A DNA stretch of 64,000 nt from Mycolicibacterium chlorophenolicum (GCF_001044235.1 NZ_JYNL01000064.1:1062308-1126307), one strand, 5' to 3'; counted from the first letter of the stretch, positions 15,696-24,930 are shown. Notes: generated by a model not told the origin, from the sequence alone. Program-made: numbers and translations.

Positions 15696-17368
15696 GGACC
15701 ATCGAGACCGGCGACCTGTGGTGGAAGAACGCGGTCTTCTACTGCGCGGACATCGAGACCTTCTACGACTGGAACGGCGACGGCTGCGGCGACATCCGGG
15801 GGATGACCGAGCGCATCGAGTACCTCTTCGACCTCGGGGTCACCTGCCTGTGGTTGATGCCTTTCTACCCGACCGCCCGCAAGGACGACGGCTACGACAT
15901 CACGGACTTCTTCGGGGTCGACCCGCGCCTCGGTAACCTCGGTGACTTCGTCGAACTCGTCCGTACCGCCCGCTCCACCGGCATCCGTGTCGTCGTCGAC
16001 TTCGTCATGAACCACACCTCGGACGCGCACCCCTGGTTCAAGTCCGCCCGGCGCAGTAAGGATGATCCGTACCGCGACTATTACGTGTGGAGTGCGACCG
16101 AGCCGGCGTCGAGTGCGAAGGACGTCGTCTTCCCGGATCAGGAGGACAGCATCTGGGAGCTCGAGCCGAGAACCAACGAGTGGTACCTGCACCACTTCTA
16201 CAAGCATCAGCCTGACCTGAACATCGCCAATCCACGTGTCCAGGAGGAGATTTCGCGTACGTTGGGGTTCTGGCTCGCGCTGGGGGTGTCCGGATTCCGG
16301 GTCGATGCGGTGCCGTTCCTGTTCGCCGACGACGGCGCCCCGGGGGATCCGCACACCTTCGATCCCACCCGATACCTCGGCGACGTGCGCAATTTCGTCA
16401 CCCGGCGGCTCGGCGATGCCGTCCTGCTCGGGGAGGTCAACGTCGCCTATCGGGACCAGAAGAAGTTCTTCGGCGGGGCCGACGGCGACGGTCTGAACAT
16501 GCAGTTCGACTTCATCGGAATGCAGAACATCTTCCTCTCCCTGGCCCGCGGCGACGCCCGTCCCATCGCCAAGGCGTTGCGCGCCCGGCCGGTCCTCGAC
16601 ATCACCAGTCAATGGGCCAATTTCGTGCGCAACCACGACGAACTCACCCTCGACAAGCTCACCGACAGCGAGCGCCGGGAAGTCTTCGACGCGTTCGGTC
16701 CGGACCCGGACATGCAACTGTTCGGCCGGGGCCTGCGCCGTCGGCTTCCCTCCATGCTGGGCGGCGACCAGCGACGGATGCGCATGGTGTACTCGCTCGC
16801 ATTCTCCCTGCCGGGCACCCCGGTGCTGTTCTACGGCGAGGAGATCGGGATGGCCGAGAACCTGGACGTGGAAGGGCGATTCGCGGTGCGGACGCCGATG
16901 CAGTGGACGGGTCATGAGAACGGCGGCTTCTCCCGCGCGCCCCGGCGACGGCTACCGCGCCCGCTGCCGGACGGGCTCTTCGGCCCCGAACGTGTCAACG
17001 TCGCGGATCAACGCCATGATCACAGATCCTTCTGGTGGTTCATCCGGGACCTCATCTACACCTACCGTCAACAGCCCGAGATCGGTTGGTCCACGGTGGA
17101 CATCGTCACGCAACCCCACCGCGCGGTGCTCGCACACGTCTGCCGGGAGTCGGACTGGCTGATGCTCGCCCTGCACAATTTCGGCGCGGAGGCTGTCATG
17201 GTGCCGATCGCGCTCGACGATCTCGGGCCGGGTTGTGTGCTGGTCGATCTCCTCGACGGTCTCTCGGAGTATCCGCTCGACGCCGAGGGTCGCGTCGAAC
17301 TGCACTTGGACGCCTACGGTTATCGGTGGCTGCGGCTGCGCCGCCCCGACGACGACCCGATCATCTGA
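15692..17368 (+). CDS. GH13 alpha-glucosidase/trehalose-synthase-like enzyme
   Basis: A 558-residue GH13 enzyme with the full catalytic set: VVVDFVMNHTS, GVSGFRVDAVPF (nucleophile Asp205), LLGEVN (acid/base Glu248) and VRNHDE (Asp316). The N-terminal pattern WWKNAVFYCADIETFYDWNG resembles trehalose synthases (maltose alpha-D-glucosyltransferases). The C-terminal beta domain ends normally. ATG overlaps the stop of the preceding oxidoreductase. Two GH13 enzymes flanking one oxidoreductase suggest stepwise processing of an alpha-glucan or trehalose-type sugar. Substrate specificity cannot be read from sequence alone. Confidence 0.9.
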   Translation: MRTIETGDLWWKNAVFYCADIETFYDWNGDGCGDIRGMTERIEYLFDLGVTCLWLMPFYPTARKDDGYDITDFFGVDPRLGNLGDFVELVRTARSTGIRVVVDFVMNHTSDAHPWFKSARRSKDDPYRDYYVWSATEPASSAKDVVFPDQEDSIWELEPRTNEWYLHHFYKHQPDLNIANPRVQEEISRTLGFWLALGVSGFRVDAVPFLFADDGAPGDPHTFDPTRYLGDVRNFVTRRLGDAVLLGEVNVAYRDQKKFFGGADGDGLNMQFDFIGMQNIFLSLARGDARPIAKALRARPVLDITSQWANFVRNHDELTLDKLTDSERREVFDAFGPDPDMQLFGRGLRRRLPSMLGGDQRRMRMVYSLAFSLPGTPVLFYGEEIGMAENLDVEGRFAVRTPMQWTGHENGGFSRAPRRRLPRPLPDGLFGPERVNVADQRHDHRSFWWFIRDLIYTYRQQPEIGWSTVDIVTQPHRAVLAHVCRESDWLMLALHNFGAEAVMVPIALDDLGPGCVLVDLLDGLSEYPLDAEGRVELHLDAYGYRWLRLRRPDDDPII

Positions 17369-17374
17369 GCGGTC

Positions 17375-18628
17375 TCACCCGACAAAGCGTTCGGCGTACG
17401 GCCTGAACCGGCGCTGAAGGTCCTGCTGCTCGAGGCCGAACGTCGCGCACGAGGTGACCACCCTGCCGAACCGGTTGCGTCGATGGGCGATCAGGTAGGT
17501 GTCGATCGCCGCACGCACCTGATCGGTCATCGGTTCGTCCGCGAGCTCGTACACCCGCTCGGCGGTCCCGATCTGGTCGGTCATGAAATCGTCGAACCGG
17601 ATGTCGACCGAACGCTCGGATCCGATGAGGTCCCGGTCGCGGATCAGCGCCGCCAGCATCAGCCCCAGCCGGTCGACCCATGCGGCGGCGATCGTCTCGA
17701 CCGGCGGCGCTGCGCTGTACATCCGCGCCGCGTAGACGACCATCGCGAGCATCGACAGCACCACCGGCACCGGATCGCGATGGGTGCACACCACCACCAC
17801 GCCGGGAAACACGCGGTCCAGCACCGGCAACTGCTCGAGATGCTGAGGTGACTTGAGGAGCCAGCGGCGTCCGCCGCGCAGGAACTGCATCGCCTGCAGC
17901 TGAGTGCGCAGATATTCGTAGTGCGGCGTCTGATCCGAGCGCAGGTAGTGGTCCCGCCAGGCGGGCACATGCGCCAGCGTCTCCATCAGCATCGTGGAGA
18001 AATCGTTGGCCAGCAGCTGGATCTCCTCGTGCACATGATCGGTGGTCATCTCGTGCATGCTGCGGAAGTGGGGGATCAGCAGGTCCATCATCGACACCGC
18101 CAATTCCATCCTGGCCCGCCGCGGATCGGGCTCGACTCCGTCCTCGGCGGGCAGCGGGAACGGTTCCACGCTCTCCCAGTACTGCATCGTGCGGAAGGTC
18201 GGTCCCGCGGCGAGCATGTTGTGCAGATGCGTGGTCCCGGTGCGCGGCAACCCTGCGATCACCACCGGCGGCGCCAACTCGATGTCGTGGATCTCCGGGT
18301 GACGGCGCAGTAGGTCGGTGAGCAGCAGCCGGTTCGTCAACCACTGCGTGAGCTGGCTGAAGAAGTTCACCCGGCCGGGAGCGTGCATATCGTCGAGCTC
18401 GGCGAGCGAGCCGAGATAGATGTCCAGCCGTTCGCGGTAGTCGTCGGCGCCGAAGTCGGCCAGCCCGGTCGCCTGCCGCGCGGCGGCGTGCAGGGCGTCC
18501 GACGTCAGCGGGCACTCGCCCGCCATCGCGGCCATCATGTCTCGAACCTGTTGTGCAGCAACGCTGTATCGCGGTGCCGCCAAGTCGCCGAGCACGATCA
18601 CATCGGATGTGGTTTGCGTCACAGTCAC
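17375..18628 (-). CDS. Sulfotransferase-family protein
   Basis: A 417-residue member of the mycobacterial sulfotransferase family. The PAPS-binding 5'-phosphosulfate loop is VIAGLPRTGTTHLHNML; a later VVCTHRDPVPVVLSM segment fits the 3'-phosphate-binding region. These enzymes may transfer sulfate from PAPS to lipids or sterols, but many family members have no proven activity. Its start is 22 bases from a divergent TetR gene. The TetR gene continues into a DUF1214 gene, and a second sulfotransferase plus DUF1214 pair occurs at 58.6-61 kb. Confidence 0.85.
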   Translation of the reverse strand: MTVTQTTSDVIVLGDLAAPRYSVAAQQVRDMMAAMAGECPLTSDALHAAARQATGLADFGADDYRERLDIYLGSLAELDDMHAPGRVNFFSQLTQWLTNRLLLTDLLRRHPEIHDIELAPPVVIAGLPRTGTTHLHNMLAAGPTFRTMQYWESVEPFPLPAEDGVEPDPRRARMELAVSMMDLLIPHFRSMHEMTTDHVHEEIQLLANDFSTMLMETLAHVPAWRDHYLRSDQTPHYEYLRTQLQAMQFLRGGRRWLLKSPQHLEQLPVLDRVFPGVVVVCTHRDPVPVVLSMLAMVVYAARMYSAAPPVETIAAAWVDRLGLMLAALIRDRDLIGSERSVDIRFDDFMTDQIGTAERVYELADEPMTDQVRAAIDTYLIAHRRNRFGRVVTSCATFGLEQQDLQRRFRPYAERFVG

Positions 18629-18633
18629 TTATG

Positions 18634-18651
18634 TTACTGTGAGTCACGTAA
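18634..18651. promoter_or_regulatory. Near-palindromic operator between sulfotransferase and TetR genes
   Basis: TTAC-T-GTGA-G-TCAC-GTAA is a near-perfect inverted repeat that ends on the TetR start codon. A second pair of arms, CACAGT/ACTGTG, overlaps it at 18620-18641. With only 22 bases between the two start codons, binding of the TetR protein here would control both genes. Inference from position and symmetry. Confidence 0.6.
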
Positions 18652-19220
18652 TGACGACAGACCTTGGCCGACCGCGTAATCGGCAGATCGACGACGCCGT
18701 CCTCGCGGCCACGGCCGAGTTGATCGGCGAGGTGCCCTATGCCGAACTGTCGGTGGGGGCCATCGCCCAGCGCGCCGGCACCAGCAAGCCCGCGATCTAC
18801 CGGCGCTGGCCGAGCAAGGTGCACCTGGTGCACGAGGCCGTGTTCCCGATCGGGGAGGCGACCCGGATCCCGTCGACCGGATCCCTGGCCGGCGACATCC
18901 GGGAGATGGTGCGGCGCGTGGCCGCGATCCTCGCACCTGCCCGCGCCGCGCTGCCCGGTCTGATCGGGGAGATGGCCGCCGACCCCACGCTGCACGCTGC
19001 GTTGCTCGAGAGGTTCGGCGACGTCATCACGCGCGGGCTCGGTGACTTCCTGAGCGACGCGGTCGCGCGCGGCGAGGTCCGGCCGGATGTGTCCGCCGAC
19101 GAACTGGCCGAGGCGGTCGCCGGTATCACGCTGGTGTCCCTGCTGACTCGCGGCGCGGCCCCCGACGACGATTGGCTGGATCGCGCCGCGACCCTGATGA
19201 TGAGAGGAATCAGCACGTGA
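18651..19220 (+). CDS. TetR/AcrR-family transcriptional regulator
   Basis: A 189-residue TetR protein with helix-turn-helix ELSVGAIAQRAGTSKPAIYR at about residues 29-48 followed by RWPSKVHLV. The C-terminal domain (about 80-180) resembles the TetR_C group with GEMAADPTLHAALLERFGD. The start ATG lies inside the candidate operator. Its stop overlaps the GTG start of the DUF1214 gene (GTGA), so both are translated together; the sulfotransferase is transcribed in the opposite direction from the same short region. It probably regulates this whole group. Confidence 0.88.
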   Translation: MTTDLGRPRNRQIDDAVLAATAELIGEVPYAELSVGAIAQRAGTSKPAIYRRWPSKVHLVHEAVFPIGEATRIPSTGSLAGDIREMVRRVAAILAPARAALPGLIGEMAADPTLHAALLERFGDVITRGLGDFLSDAVARGEVRPDVSADELAEAVAGITLVSLLTRGAAPDDDWLDRAATLMMRGIST

Positions 19221-20347
19221 CGGAAGGCCACCTCGGCAGCGAATCCGGTTCGGCATGGCGGGAATTGGTCGAGACCCTCGGCGGGCTCGACCGTGGCTTC
19301 ACCGACGGCGACCGTGCCGTCGTCGACGATCGGAACCTCGCCGACGGGTACCGGATGCTGGCGACCACGCTCGGCGTCGCGTTCGACACCTACCTGTTCG
19401 CCGAGCCGAGCCGCCCGCAGTTCATCGAACTGAACACCCCGTTCCGCCGCGATCGGCGCTGGGGCGGGGACAACACCGACGCGTGGTACCACCTGTGCCC
19501 GGTCGACGAGCGCCGCCGCTACCGTATCAGCGGGAATCGCGGTGACAGCGTGTACTTCTCGGTGACCGCCTACAACGAGCCCGCCCCGGGCAGCTGGTCA
19601 GGCCGCGTCGTGCACATCGTCAACGACAGCGACCTGGACAGCGCGGGCCATCTCGACGCCGCCGGCGACTTCTCCTTCGAGATCGGACCGCTGCCGGGCA
19701 TGGCGGTGCTGGTGACGCGCGACTATCAGGTCGACCCGACGTCCGGGCGGCCGGTGCGCTGGCAGATCAAGGCACTCGACGAGCCGGACCCGATCCGGCA
19801 TGGTGATCAGGAGACCGCCGCGGCATTGCGGGCGTGTGCGGCCTGGCTGCGCACGATGTTCGCGATCGTGCCCCTCGCCGTCGGCGCCCGCGTCGACGAC
19901 GCCCATGCCCTCGGGCACGAGGTCACCCACGTGGCCAACGAGTTCGGTGAGCCGTATCAGGTGCCCGACAGCAACTTCGGCTGGTCGGCCCGCGACGCCT
20001 GCTACTCCTACGGCAGTTTCGTTCTCGGTGACGACGAGGCACTCGTCGTCACCCACCGCCCTCCGCAGTGCCGGTTCTGGAACATGGTGGTCTGGAACCA
20101 GTTCATGGGCGGCCACATCGTGACCGACGCGAGAGTGTCGGTCAACGGGCACACCGCGGTGCCCAACAGCGACGGGTCGGTGACCATCGTGATCGCCAAA
20201 AGACCCACAACACACCCGAACTCGGTCTCCACGGTCGACTATCCGCGCGGCAACCTCGCCTTCCGGTGGTTCCACGCCGACCAGGTGCCGGTGCGCCCGG
20301 ACACCGCACTGGTGGCGTTGGCCGAGGCGCCGACCGAGGTGACCTGA
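19217..20347 (+). CDS. DUF1214-domain protein
   Basis: A 376-residue DUF1214 protein. GTG at 19217 overlaps the TetR stop by four bases. The conserved content is RWGGDNTDAWYHLCPVDERR, YRISGNRGDSVYFSVTAYN, and a C-terminal region rich in beta strands (DEALVVTHRPPQCRFWNMVV). No signal peptide or membrane span is visible. The function of DUF1214 proteins is unknown; they often accompany sulfotransferase and luciferase-like genes in mycobacteria, as here. Two further DUF1214-type proteins are encoded at 45.5-47.3 kb and 59.8-61.0 kb. Confidence 0.85.
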   Translation: MTEGHLGSESGSAWRELVETLGGLDRGFTDGDRAVVDDRNLADGYRMLATTLGVAFDTYLFAEPSRPQFIELNTPFRRDRRWGGDNTDAWYHLCPVDERRRYRISGNRGDSVYFSVTAYNEPAPGSWSGRVVHIVNDSDLDSAGHLDAAGDFSFEIGPLPGMAVLVTRDYQVDPTSGRPVRWQIKALDEPDPIRHGDQETAAALRACAAWLRTMFAIVPLAVGARVDDAHALGHEVTHVANEFGEPYQVPDSNFGWSARDACYSYGSFVLGDDEALVVTHRPPQCRFWNMVVWNQFMGGHIVTDARVSVNGHTAVPNSDGSVTIVIAKRPTTHPNSVSTVDYPRGNLAFRWFHADQVPVRPDTALVALAEAPTEVT

Positions 20348-20356
20348 TCGCCGGGC

Positions 20357-20788
20357 TCAGGTCAGAGGCGAGGTCAGTTCGATGTTGATGTCGTCGGGAT
20401 CCTGAAACGACAGGATCGCGATCCCGGCGTCTTCGAGCACGCTGATGGCACCGTGCTCGATGCCGGCCTCGTCGAGTGCCGCCTGGGCGGCCGTCAGGTC
20501 GGATCGGCTGGCGACGGCGAAGCTGACGTGGTCGAGCCCCGTGTGCCGCGGATCGAAGGCGCCGCTGCCACCGGGGCGCAGGCCGAACAGCGTGCCCTGC
20601 GGCGTCTGATAGACCGCGCCGCCGAAGAACCGCTCCGGTGATTCCGCGACGCCCGGGTCATCGGCCATCGACGACGCGTCGATGACCAGGGGCCACCCGA
20701 ACACCGTGTCGTAGAACTTCTTGGACCGTGCGATGTCGGTGACGGTGATACGGACGTGGGCGAAACCCGTGCTGTTGACCAGAGCCAT
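20357..20788 (-). CDS. VOC-family (glyoxalase/bleomycin-resistance-like) protein
   Basis: A 143-residue vicinal-oxygen-chelate protein: FAHVRITVTDIARSKKFYD opening, GLDHVSFAVASRSDL in the second half, and ISVLEDAGIAILSFQDPDDI near the end. It has the His and Glu-type positions of metal-binding VOC enzymes, but a specific metal site cannot be confirmed by eye. It may be a lyase, dioxygenase or isomerase. It is the last gene (minus strand) of a possible group with the SnoaL-like, phosphotransferase and luciferase-like genes, although a 63-base gap separates it from the SnoaL-like gene. Confidence 0.85.
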   Translation of the reverse strand: MALVNSTGFAHVRITVTDIARSKKFYDTVFGWPLVIDASSMADDPGVAESPERFFGGAVYQTPQGTLFGLRPGGSGAFDPRHTGLDHVSFAVASRSDLTAAQAALDEAGIEHGAISVLEDAGIAILSFQDPDDINIELTSPLT

Positions 20789-20851
20789 GCCTCCATCGGT
20801 ACCCGCGAGGACGCGGATTCCCGCGCGACGGGCCCGGTGTTCATCGAATCG

Positions 20852-21385
20852 TCACCCGCCGCCGCCCAGCAGCGAGAAGAACCGGTGCGACGGATCGTCG
20901 GAACCCGGACTGCCCACCGCAGTGCCGCGCGTGATCGGGTGGCTCAGGTCGGTGGCCGACGGGTCGCCGACCCGCGCCCAATCGGTCACGATGCTGCGGG
21001 CGGTGAATCTCCACTGGCCGTCCCGCTTTTCGTACCTGTCGAGGTAGCGACCGCCGACCACGACGTCGACGTCGTGATCACCGGCATCCAGGGTGTGTGT
21101 CGCCAGCATGTAGATCTCGCCTTCGGCGATGTCACCCTCGACGGCGAAGTTCATCGTGGTGACGTGGTGCTGCATGGACCGCAGGTACGGGCGAGCGGCC
21201 ATGATCTGCGCGACGAGATGGGCGGCCGAGCCGGCCGAGAATGCGCCGTGCGCATCGGTGGCGTCCGGGTGGTAGAGGTCGCGCAGAGCGGCCGCGTCAC
21301 CACGGTCGACGGCGCGGCAGTAGCGGTGCACGAGCTTGCCGAGCGCGAACTCGTCGAGCATCTCCTGGACCATCGGATCGGTCAT
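20852..21385 (-). CDS. SnoaL/NTF2-like protein
   Basis: A 177-residue cone-shaped-fold protein: ALGKLVHRYCRAVDRGDAAA, LRDLYHPDATDAHGAFSA, and RYEKRDGQWRFTARSIVTDW are typical of the SnoaL_4/NTF2-like group (steroid isomerase, dehydratase or polyketide cyclase-like enzymes). The His/Asp arrangement in this group can be catalytic. The substrate is unknown. It lies 18 bases downstream of the phosphotransferase-like gene and is probably in the same transcript. Confidence 0.85.
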   Translation of the reverse strand: MTDPMVQEMLDEFALGKLVHRYCRAVDRGDAAALRDLYHPDATDAHGAFSAGSAAHLVAQIMAARPYLRSMQHHVTTMNFAVEGDIAEGEIYMLATHTLDAGDHDVDVVVGGRYLDRYEKRDGQWRFTARSIVTDWARVGDPSATDLSHPITRGTAVGSPGSDDPSHRFFSLLGGGG

Positions 21386-21403
21386 CGTCTCACCGTAAGC
21401 GGC

Positions 21404-22219
21404 TCAGTCCTGGACCGCTTTCGCGATCGCCAGGTAGCGGGTCACCGCGGCGGAGGCATCCGCGCCGGCAGCGCCGGTGGCGAGACGGACCATCCGCACC
21501 ACGACCCACGCGCGGGCCCGGTCCTCGTCGAGCCCGGCGGCGTCGACGAGCGTCCAGAAGCGGTGTCGCACGCCGTCGCGGACGCGCCCGGCGTAGTCCT
21601 CCCAGCGATGCACCAGCATCGGAGCCAGTTCGTCGTGCGGATCGCCGTTGACCGGGCGTGCATCGACGGCCAGCCACGGTTCCCGGTCGGCGGAGCGCAC
21701 CGAGGAGAAGTGGAGGTCGCCGTGCAGCACCACCTCCGCGGCGTCGGCGCTCAGGTCGCGGGTCAGCGCCAGGGCCTGTTCGGTCAACCGGCGCGGCACC
21801 GGGACGCTGAGGTCCAGGTCATCGAGACGGTCCGCCCAGCGACGCAAAGCCTCTGTGGCCGAGGGCAATCGGGGCAGGGCGGGAACGTGCAGGCGGCTGT
21901 AGAGTCCCGCGACGATCACGCACGCCTCGGTGTCGGTCAGCGCGTCGAGCGTCGTCGGCCCCACTCGTTCGGTGAGGAGCACCCGCTCGTGCGGATCGGC
22001 CCGCAGCAGCCGCACCGCACCGTCGCCGCCCCAGCGGCGCAGCACCAGGTGCTCGGAGTTCGAGGCGCCGATCTTGAGCAGTGCCGGCGTCCCGTCGGCC
22101 GTGCGTACCGGCAGGGTCAAAGCGTCACCGCTGCGCTCGGCAGGTCCGTCGGCACGCAGCCGCCACTGCTCGAGCCGGTGCCGCGCCAGTGCGGTCGGAT
22201 CGGGCTCGGCCGGGGTCAA
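21404..22219 (-). CDS. Aminoglycoside/hydroxyurea-type phosphotransferase-like protein
   Basis: A 271-residue APH-fold protein. The Brenner-type motif VVLHGDLHFSSV and the metal-binding AVDARPVNGDPHDELAPM are present; this pairing resembles the streptomycin/hydroxyurea phosphotransferase (APH(6)) subgroup. The TTG start at 22219 overlaps the stop of the upstream oxidoreductase gene (TTGA), which decides the start, since longer open frame upstream lies within that gene. It may phosphorylate a small molecule or be an antibiotic-resistance relative; no resistance can be claimed from sequence. Confidence 0.8.
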   Translation of the reverse strand: MTPAEPDPTALARHRLEQWRLRADGPAERSGDALTLPVRTADGTPALLKIGASNSEHLVLRRWGGDGAVRLLRADPHERVLLTERVGPTTLDALTDTEACVIVAGLYSRLHVPALPRLPSATEALRRWADRLDDLDLSVPVPRRLTEQALALTRDLSADAAEVVLHGDLHFSSVRSADREPWLAVDARPVNGDPHDELAPMLVHRWEDYAGRVRDGVRHRFWTLVDAAGLDEDRARAWVVVRMVRLATGAAGADASAAVTRYLAIAKAVQD

Positions 22220-23382
22220 GGGGTGGCGGGGGTGTGCTTGGCCTGCTGCTCGGCGGCATGGTCCTCGATCGCCTTGCCGATCGCGTGGGCGGCGCGGTCG
22301 ACGAATTCGCGTCCACTGTCGGTGACCCAGTCGCGCGAGGCGGCCGGTGCGGAGAGCTGTCCGGTGAAGTGCGGGATGACGTACTGGGCGAACAGTTCGT
22401 AGCTGCGCAGCTTGGCGGCGGGCGGCGCCCAATCGTGATCGAAGAGCAGGAAGGCGCCGAACCCGCCGTCGCTCGCCTCGACGAGCTCCTCGATCTTGGC
22501 GACCGCGTCCTCGGGGGTGCCGATCACCGCGAATCCCGACTCCCGGTTGTTGGCGATGATCTCCTCCACGGTGTCGCCCTGCACAGGGCCGGCGGGCAGG
22601 ATGTGGCTGAAATAGCGGGAGAATTCGGCGATGCCGTAGGCGACGTCCCGCTCGGCCTGCTCCCGGGTGTCGGCCAGGTGCATCGGGCCGACGAGCCGCC
22701 ACTTGGACCGGTCGGCGACATGGCCGTGCTCGAGGGCCACCTCCTCCCAGGTCCTCCAGTGCTGGGCCAACAGGTCCATGCCCTGCCGGGCGGTCGCGGC
22801 GATCGACAGCATGCCGATGCCGTGCCTGCCCGCGCCGCGCGGACCGGTCGGCGAGAACGACGCCGCGACAGCGACGTCGAAGCACGGGTCGCTGTAGGGC
22901 TTCAGCTGAAGACGCGCGTCCTGCAAGGTGAATCCGTCGGTGTGCATCGTGACGGTCTCGCCGCGCAGCAACCGCATGATGGCGTCGAGGCACTGCTCCA
23001 TGCGGGGGCGCTGCTCGTCGGCCGGGATGCCGAGCATGTGCGCGTCGGAGGTGAGCTGGCCCGGTCCGCACCCCAGCATCACCCGGCCGCGGGTCAGATG
23101 GTCCAGCAGCACCATCCGATCGGCGAGCATCAGCGGGTGGTGATAGGGCAGCGAACTGACCCCGGTGCCCAACCTGATGTGCTTGGTCCGCTCCGCAGCG
23201 ACACCGATGAACACCTCGGGTGAGGCGATGATCTCGAAACCGGCCGAGTGGTGCTCGCCGATCCATGCCTCGTGGAATCCGAGCCGATCCATCGCCACGA
23301 CGAGGTCGAGATCGCGTTCGATCGCCAGCGTCGGATTCTGTCCGGTCGGGTGAAACGGTGCCATGAAGTTCCCGAAGCGCAT
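22216..23382 (-). CDS. Luciferase-like (LLM class) flavin-dependent monooxygenase/oxidoreductase
   Basis: A 388-residue bacterial-luciferase-like protein. It begins MRFGNFMAPFHPTGQNPTLA and carries GFHEAWIGEHHSAGFEI, RLGTGVSSLPYHHPLMLADR and RGRVMLGCGPG, the typical strands of the alkanal-monooxygenase-like barrel. It may use FMNH2 or F420. It starts the minus-strand group (LLM, phosphotransferase, SnoaL-like, VOC). A related but shorter oxidoreductase begins the second module at 57.5 kb. Confidence 0.85.
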   Translation of the reverse strand: MRFGNFMAPFHPTGQNPTLAIERDLDLVVAMDRLGFHEAWIGEHHSAGFEIIASPEVFIGVAAERTKHIRLGTGVSSLPYHHPLMLADRMVLLDHLTRGRVMLGCGPGQLTSDAHMLGIPADEQRPRMEQCLDAIMRLLRGETVTMHTDGFTLQDARLQLKPYSDPCFDVAVAASFSPTGPRGAGRHGIGMLSIAATARQGMDLLAQHWRTWEEVALEHGHVADRSKWRLVGPMHLADTREQAERDVAYGIAEFSRYFSHILPAGPVQGDTVEEIIANNRESGFAVIGTPEDAVAKIEELVEASDGGFGAFLLFDHDWAPPAAKLRSYELFAQYVIPHFTGQLSAPAASRDWVTDSGREFVDRAAHAIGKAIEDHAAEQQAKHTPATP

Positions 23383-23484
23383 CCGCTCATTCTGACCTCC
23401 GCGACGGTGCGGGGCCTACAACTCCGCGCAACGGGTACAGATTCCGGCGGACCGGCCCGTCATGGGCCCGAGGGAGGACGTCAC

Positions 23485-24846
23485 ATGTCTCACATGTCTT
23501 CGGAGACCGGTACGGCGCGGGCCATCGACACCGCAGCGCCGACCAAGCTCGCCCGGTCGATCACCGGGCCGCTGCTGTTCCTGTTCATTCTCGGCGACGT
23601 GCTGGGGGCGGGGATCTATGCGCTGATGGGGGTGCTGTCCGACGAAGTCGGCGGCGTGCTCTGGGCACCGTTGGTGATCGCCTTGCTGATGGCCCTGCTG
23701 ACCGCGGGATCGTATGCCGAACTGGTGACGAAGTATCCGCGCGCGGGCGGGGCGGCGGTCTTCGCCGACCGGGCCTTCGGCAAGCCCCTGCTGTCGTTCC
23801 TGGTGGGCTTCTCGATGCTCGCCGCCGGCGTGACCAGCGCCGCCGGCCTGGCGCTGGCGTTCTCCGGGGACTACCTCGCGACGTTCGTCGACGTGCCCGT
23901 CGTTCCCGCTGCTCTGGTGTTCCTGGTGCTGGTGGCCTGCCTGAACGCTCGGGGCATCAGCGAGTCGCTGAAGACGAACGTGGTGATGACGGTCATCGAA
24001 CTGTCCGGTCTGCTGACCGTCATCGCCGTGGTGGCCGTGATGCTCGGCCGCGGCGACGGCGATGTCGGCCGCGTCGTCGAGTTCCCGAACGGGTCGAGCC
24101 CGGCGCTGGCCATCCTGGGCGGCGCGATCATCGCCTACTACTCGTTCGTCGGGTTCGAGACGTCGGCCAACGTGGTGGAGGAGATCAAGGATCCGAGCCG
24201 GGTGTACCCGCGCGCCTTGTTCGGTGCCCTGATCACCGCCGGTGTGATGTACGCGCTGGTCGGTCTGGCGGCCTCGATCGCGCTGCCCCCCGCGGAGCTG
24301 TCGCGGTCGTCGGGTCCGCTACTGGCGGTCGTGGGCGCGTCCGGTGTCGGCATCCCCGACTGGGTCTTCAGCCTGATCGCGTTGATCGCCGTCGCCAACG
24401 GCGCCCTGCTGACGATGATCATGTCGAGCCGGTTGACCTACGGGATGGCCGAGCAGGGCCTGCTGCCGGGGGTGCTCACCCGCGTGCTGCCCAACCGCCG
24501 CACCCCGTGGGTGGCGATCGTCGCCACCACGGTGGTCGCGATGCTGTTGACCCTCGTCGGAGATCTGTCGACGCTGGCTCAGACCGTGGTGCTGCTGCTG
24601 CTATTCGTGTTCCTGTCGACCAACGTCGCGGTGCTGGTGCTGCGCCGCGATCACGTGGAGCACCCGCACTTCCGGGTGTGGACGTTCGTCCCGGTCCTCG
24701 GGGTGGCGTCGTGTGTGCTGCTGCTGACCCAGCAGAGCGCGACGGTGTGGCTGTTCGCCGGTGTGCTGTTGGTGGTCGGTGTGGTGCTGTACGTGGTGGC
24801 GCGCATCGTGACCCGTCGCACCAGCGGCGACCGCACGCAGGTTTGA
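23485..24846 (+). CDS. APC-superfamily amino acid permease
   Basis: A 453-residue permease with about 12 hydrophobic segments. The first span contains LFLFILGDVLGAGIYALMGV, the substrate-binding unwound helix of APC transporters, and the sixth contains IIAYYSFVGFETSANVVEEI, a hallmark of amino acid permeases. ATG at 23485 follows GGGAGGACG; another ATG lies four codons later, so the exact start is uncertain by a few residues. It probably carries an amino acid or polyamine across the cytoplasmic membrane. It stands alone, 85 bases before the rhodanese gene. Confidence 0.88.
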   Translation: MSHMSSETGTARAIDTAAPTKLARSITGPLLFLFILGDVLGAGIYALMGVLSDEVGGVLWAPLVIALLMALLTAGSYAELVTKYPRAGGAAVFADRAFGKPLLSFLVGFSMLAAGVTSAAGLALAFSGDYLATFVDVPVVPAALVFLVLVACLNARGISESLKTNVVMTVIELSGLLTVIAVVAVMLGRGDGDVGRVVEFPNGSSPALAILGGAIIAYYSFVGFETSANVVEEIKDPSRVYPRALFGALITAGVMYALVGLAASIALPPAELSRSSGPLLAVVGASGVGIPDWVFSLIALIAVANGALLTMIMSSRLTYGMAEQGLLPGVLTRVLPNRRTPWVAIVATTVVAMLLTLVGDLSTLAQTVVLLLLFVFLSTNVAVLVLRRDHVEHPHFRVWTFVPVLGVASCVLLLTQQSATVWLFAGVLLVVGVVLYVVARIVTRRTSGDRTQV

Positions 24847-24930
24847 TGCGCGGCGATTTTAACTAGGTCACAGTCACGCTCGGGCGGGGAAAGTAGCGCA
24901 GATGCCCTCGAGCCCGACGGGAGATGACCG

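Noticed and set aside
22220..23266. Extension of the phosphotransferase-like gene into the upstream oxidoreductase region
   Set aside because: It is the wrong frame of the LLM gene; TTG at 22219 overlaps that stop and begins the family-like part.
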